A stretch of 5,799 nucleotides of DNA from Clostridia bacterium (GTDB taxonomy: Bacteria > Bacillota > DULZ01). Shown here piece by piece: positions 3,733 to 5,799 of the stretch; the first letter of the stretch is position 1, and every line of letters begins with the position of its first letter. Below the pieces are notes generated by a model, which saw nothing but the letters and a program-made list of their open reading frames with translations, searched no databases and had not been told where the DNA came from. Made by a program: the position numbers and the translations under genes. The stretch lies in the NCBI GenBank assembly GCA_012520135.1, contig JAAYOX010000109.1, positions 1-5,799 on the forward strand. The letters run 5' to 3'.

Positions 3733-4668
3733 ATGTGGAAACAAAAAATCGGTGATGCAATAGCAGCCTCCGTTACTGCCCTGTTTGTTGGGTTAGGCTT
3801 AACCATGGTTGTTTCCACCGTATTTTTGGGATTGTTCCTATTTACACAGGCTGCCTGGGCAGCGGATGTCCCCCAAGGCAACGACTATTGTTTTAACTGC
3901 CACGGCCAAGAGGGAATGAGTATCAAGTATCAGGATAAAGAGATTTCTCTGGCGGTAGACCGGGAATCATTTGAAAATTCGGTTCACGGCAAACTGAATT
4001 GCACCATGTGTCACACAGGCACCGACAGCTTTCCCCACAAGGTCCAATACGGCCCGGAGTTCAAGGAACAAATGGCTGACAGTTGTAGCAAATGCCACCA
4101 GGGTGTAACATCAGAGTTTGAGAACAGTATTCACGGGCAAATGGGAGGATTTGTTTCCTGCACCAGTTGTCACGGTTCGGCTCATGAAATTCTAAAGGGT
4201 GACAACCCGAAAGCCAATCATTACCGTTTTAACATTACAGAAACATGTGGAACTTGCCATCGGGGCATGGTCATCGAAAGTTATGAACGAAGCTTTCATG
4301 GTATTGCTTTAGCCTACGAATATGATAAAGCTCCTTCTTGTATCGACTGCCACAGTTCACATAATATATTGCCCCCTGAAAATCCCAGTTCCACTATTTC
4401 AGCCGCCAATATCGGCAGTACTTGTGAACCTTGCCATACAGGTATGATTAACGCGGGAGCAAACCTACTAAACGGCAAGCAGCACACTGTACCTGAAGAT
4501 AAGGAGAATGGGTTTCCACTTTGGATTACCTGGAAAATCTTTTTGGGGCTAATCCTGTTCGATGTGGTAATGAACGGCACCATACCAACTTTTGAACTAT
4601 TTCGCCACCTAAGAAACCTGAAGAGCAAGCGCAAAGATACTCCTCATGATTTAAACAAAAGCCTTTAA
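3733..4668 (+). CDS. membrane-anchored seven-heme cytochrome c, copy 2
   Basis: A 311-residue paralog of the 659-1492 product. A long hydrophobic N-terminal segment (about residues 8-43) ends in AAWA, a likely signal peptide. Seven CxxCH motifs follow at residues 53, 90, 118, 143, 172, 203 and 231, and a C-terminal transmembrane helix (about 263-281) is followed by a basic, lysine-rich tail. Non-motif histidines shared with copy 1 are H85, H102, H134, H151, H189, H210 and H251, again seven, matching one distal ligand per heme. SFHG and S[VI]HG contexts are typical of bis-histidine multiheme cytochromes. I chose the ATG at 3733 because AGAGGAG ends eight bases upstream; in-frame ATG 3712 and GTG 3724 sit before or in that site. 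It forms an operon with the cytochrome b that follows after 19 bases. It probably carries electrons outside the membrane. Confidence 0.93.
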   Translation: MWKQKIGDAIAASVTALFVGLGLTMVVSTVFLGLFLFTQAAWAADVPQGNDYCFNCHGQEGMSIKYQDKEISLAVDRESFENSVHGKLNCTMCHTGTDSFPHKVQYGPEFKEQMADSCSKCHQGVTSEFENSIHGQMGGFVSCTSCHGSAHEILKGDNPKANHYRFNITETCGTCHRGMVIESYERSFHGIALAYEYDKAPSCIDCHSSHNILPPENPSSTISAANIGSTCEPCHTGMINAGANLLNGKQHTVPEDKENGFPLWITWKIFLGLILFDVVMNGTIPTFELFRHLRNLKSKRKDTPHDLNKSL

Positions 4669-4687
4669 AGGATAGGAGGGATGATTA

Positions 4688-5506
4688 ATGTCTAAAATCG
4701 GCGCTAGTATAATACGTTTTAGCCTGCAACAGCGGTTGCAACATGGTTTACTGGCTCTCAGCGTATTGATGCTCATTTTAACCGGCTTTCCCATCAAGTA
4801 TAGTACCGAAGCATGGGCCGCCTATGTGATTAAGCTGTTCGGCGGTTTCGCAAACTTGTTCCTTTTCCACAAGATCTTTGCGGTATTAATGATTGTTTCC
4901 GCAGCGTATCATATTGTTTGGCTAATCTGGACTTTCATCAAGAGAGGTCCTTCATGGGAGATGATCCCTACTTTTCAGGACTTCAAAGATGCCATTGACC
5001 ATGGAAAATACCTTCTGGGTATCAACAAGAACCCACCCCAATATGGACGCTATTCTTACCTGGAAAAATTCGAATATTTCGCGGTTATCTGGGGTGTAAT
5101 TGTAATGGGTTTTTCCGGATTGCTGCTATGGTTCCCCGGAATGTTCTACTGGCTTCCTCGCTGGGCTTTCGGTGTAACACGAGTAATCCACAGTAACGAA
5201 GCATTTGTATGTATGTTAGCGGTATTTGTAGGCCACTTCTTCCACGTGCATTTTAACCCCAAGGTATTTCCCAGCAGTATGGTCTGGTGGAACGGTAAAA
5301 TATCGGCAGCTCATTTAAAAGAAGAACACCCTATGGAGTACCAGCAGCTAATTGCCTCCAATCCTGAATTGCGAAAAATTGAGGAATATGAGAGCCGTTG
5401 GTACAGGTCTAAACCCCTCATCTATGCGGAATTGGTTGTTTTCCTAGGACTGTTTGTTTACCTGCTCTACACCTTTATACCTTTGTTCCTCCAAGGCATA
5501 ATCTAG
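4688..5506 (+). CDS. membrane cytochrome b (b561/formate dehydrogenase gamma-like), copy 2 with fused fifth helix
   Basis: A 272-residue integral membrane protein, paralog of the 1510-2235 product. Shared landmarks include GFPIKY near residue 33, the PPQYGRYSYLEKFEY loop (about 116-130), an HSNEA segment and an HFNPKVFP segment. Conserved histidines are H19, H61, H75, H168, H183 and H188, candidates for two b hemes. It has four core helices (about 20-38, 58-82, 131-149 and 170-187) plus a fifth near 244-268 that copy 1 lacks. That extra helix matches the separate 36-residue protein at 2246-2356. The start ATG lies eight bases after AGGAGG (4674-4679); an earlier ATG at 4681 gives only four codons. 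Expected role: menaquinol/menaquinone exchange with the seven-heme cytochrome. Confidence 0.92.
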   Translation: MSKIGASIIRFSLQQRLQHGLLALSVLMLILTGFPIKYSTEAWAAYVIKLFGGFANLFLFHKIFAVLMIVSAAYHIVWLIWTFIKRGPSWEMIPTFQDFKDAIDHGKYLLGINKNPPQYGRYSYLEKFEYFAVIWGVIVMGFSGLLLWFPGMFYWLPRWAFGVTRVIHSNEAFVCMLAVFVGHFFHVHFNPKVFPSSMVWWNGKISAAHLKEEHPMEYQQLIASNPELRKIEEYESRWYRSKPLIYAELVVFLGLFVYLLYTFIPLFLQGII

Positions 5507-5529
5507 ATAACTTGCCACACCAACACCGG

Positions 5530-5552
5530 CACCGCTCTTAAAAAGGGCGGTG
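5530..5552 (+). terminator. probable terminator of the second cytochrome operon
   Basis: CACCGCTCTT (5530-5539) pairs with AAGGGCGGTG (5543-5552) over up to 10 bp with one G-U around a three-base A loop. It sits 24 bases after the cytochrome b stop. There is no proper U-tract after it (CTGCTTATT), so it may be a weak terminator or mainly a message-stabilising hairpin. Confidence 0.5.
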
Positions 5553-5569
5553 CTGCTTATTGGCCAACT

Positions 5570-5799
5570 ACATCATCCTAACCGGTGTTAATCGCGGACT
5601 TCAGAGAAGCCCGGTTCGGGGATGAGCTCAGTCGCCTCAGATGCCTCCGAAATCGCACCCTGCGAGTGCTCGGACTGTTGACAAAATATAATTTTAGGTA
5701 GATCGCTTTCGGCTGTAATGTTTGCTTCGCTACGGCGGAGTGCCTACGCCGTTACCGGCAGCAAGCTGCCGACGGCTGTGGCCCAACGCCCGCTCCGCA
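5570..5799. other. GC-rich non-coding tail with packed inverted repeats
   Basis: From about 5570 to the window end I find no convincing gene. The base composition becomes noticeably more GC-rich than the rest, apart from a short AT patch near 5679-5698. Several inverted repeats lie close together: CGCA/TGCG (5654-5664) inside CCGA/TCGG (5647-5673), ACGGCG/CGCCGT (5732-5752), and CGGCAGC/GCTGCCG (5756-5771) with only two bases between the arms. Such packing suggests a dispersed palindromic repeat or the start of a structured RNA; identity is unknown. Confidence 0.4.

Noticed and set aside
4314..4634. Open frame of 106 codons on the - strand
   Set aside because: It lies wholly antisense to the second cytochrome c gene, whose heme motifs clearly mark the true frame.
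5622..5681. 19-codon frame (MSSVASDAS... to ...CECSDC)
   Set aside because: It is very short, lies in hairpin-rich DNA, and has no good ribosome site or family. The cysteine-rich end is suggestive but not enough.
5675..5693. TTGACA followed by TATAAT as a promoter
   Set aside because: The two hexamers are only about three bases apart, and there is no -10 at a normal distance.

Overview
The window looks like chromosomal DNA of an anaerobic Gram-positive bacterium of the Clostridia, perhaps a Desulfotomaculum/Peptococcaceae-like sulfate or metal reducer. The reasons are AT-rich intergenic DNA with U-tract terminators, strong AGGAGG-type ribosome binding sites, frequent GTG starts, and membrane-bound multiheme c-type cytochromes paired with b-type cytochromes. 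The genus is inference only.

Layout: the 3' end of a tRNA gene and its terminator (1-69); a long leader with an attenuator-like terminator (about 150-396); operon 1, which encodes a small Com-like zinc ribbon, a seven-heme cytochrome c, a membrane cytochrome b and a 36-residue one-helix protein (466-2356), then a terminator; a second long leader (2407-2825); a second zinc ribbon (2826-2993); two successive terminators (3026-3150); a third zinc ribbon and a 42-residue one-helix protein (3177-3524); a short control region with a likely promoter; a second cytochrome c/cytochrome b pair (3733-5506); and a GC-rich, hairpin-rich tail (about 5570-5799).

The two cytochrome c/b pairs are paralogous modules. 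Each cytochrome c has seven CxxCH motifs, a signal peptide and a C-terminal membrane anchor. Each cytochrome b has several membrane helices with conserved histidines. Together they probably form quinol-linked electron transfer complexes that pass electrons between the menaquinone pool and the outside of the membrane. The direction and final partner cannot be read from the sequence.

The most interesting signal is regulatory. Five places (260-286, 2626-2647, 3004-3030, 3083-3110, 3583-3609) carry a similar pair of tiny hairpins: AGYC-type arms around four-base loops that often read NAGA, usually with a 3-base spacer. Four of the five sit next to or overlap an intrinsic terminator. Compensating base changes between copies keep the stems. 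Three of the elements directly precede genes for the Com-like zinc ribbons; the Com protein of phage Mu binds RNA. I infer a self-controlled RNA switch (termination/antitermination) in which the zinc ribbon proteins recognise the paired mini-hairpins and set expression of the cytochrome modules. This is a hypothesis. The repeats, terminators and proteins are visible in the sequence; the binding is not.
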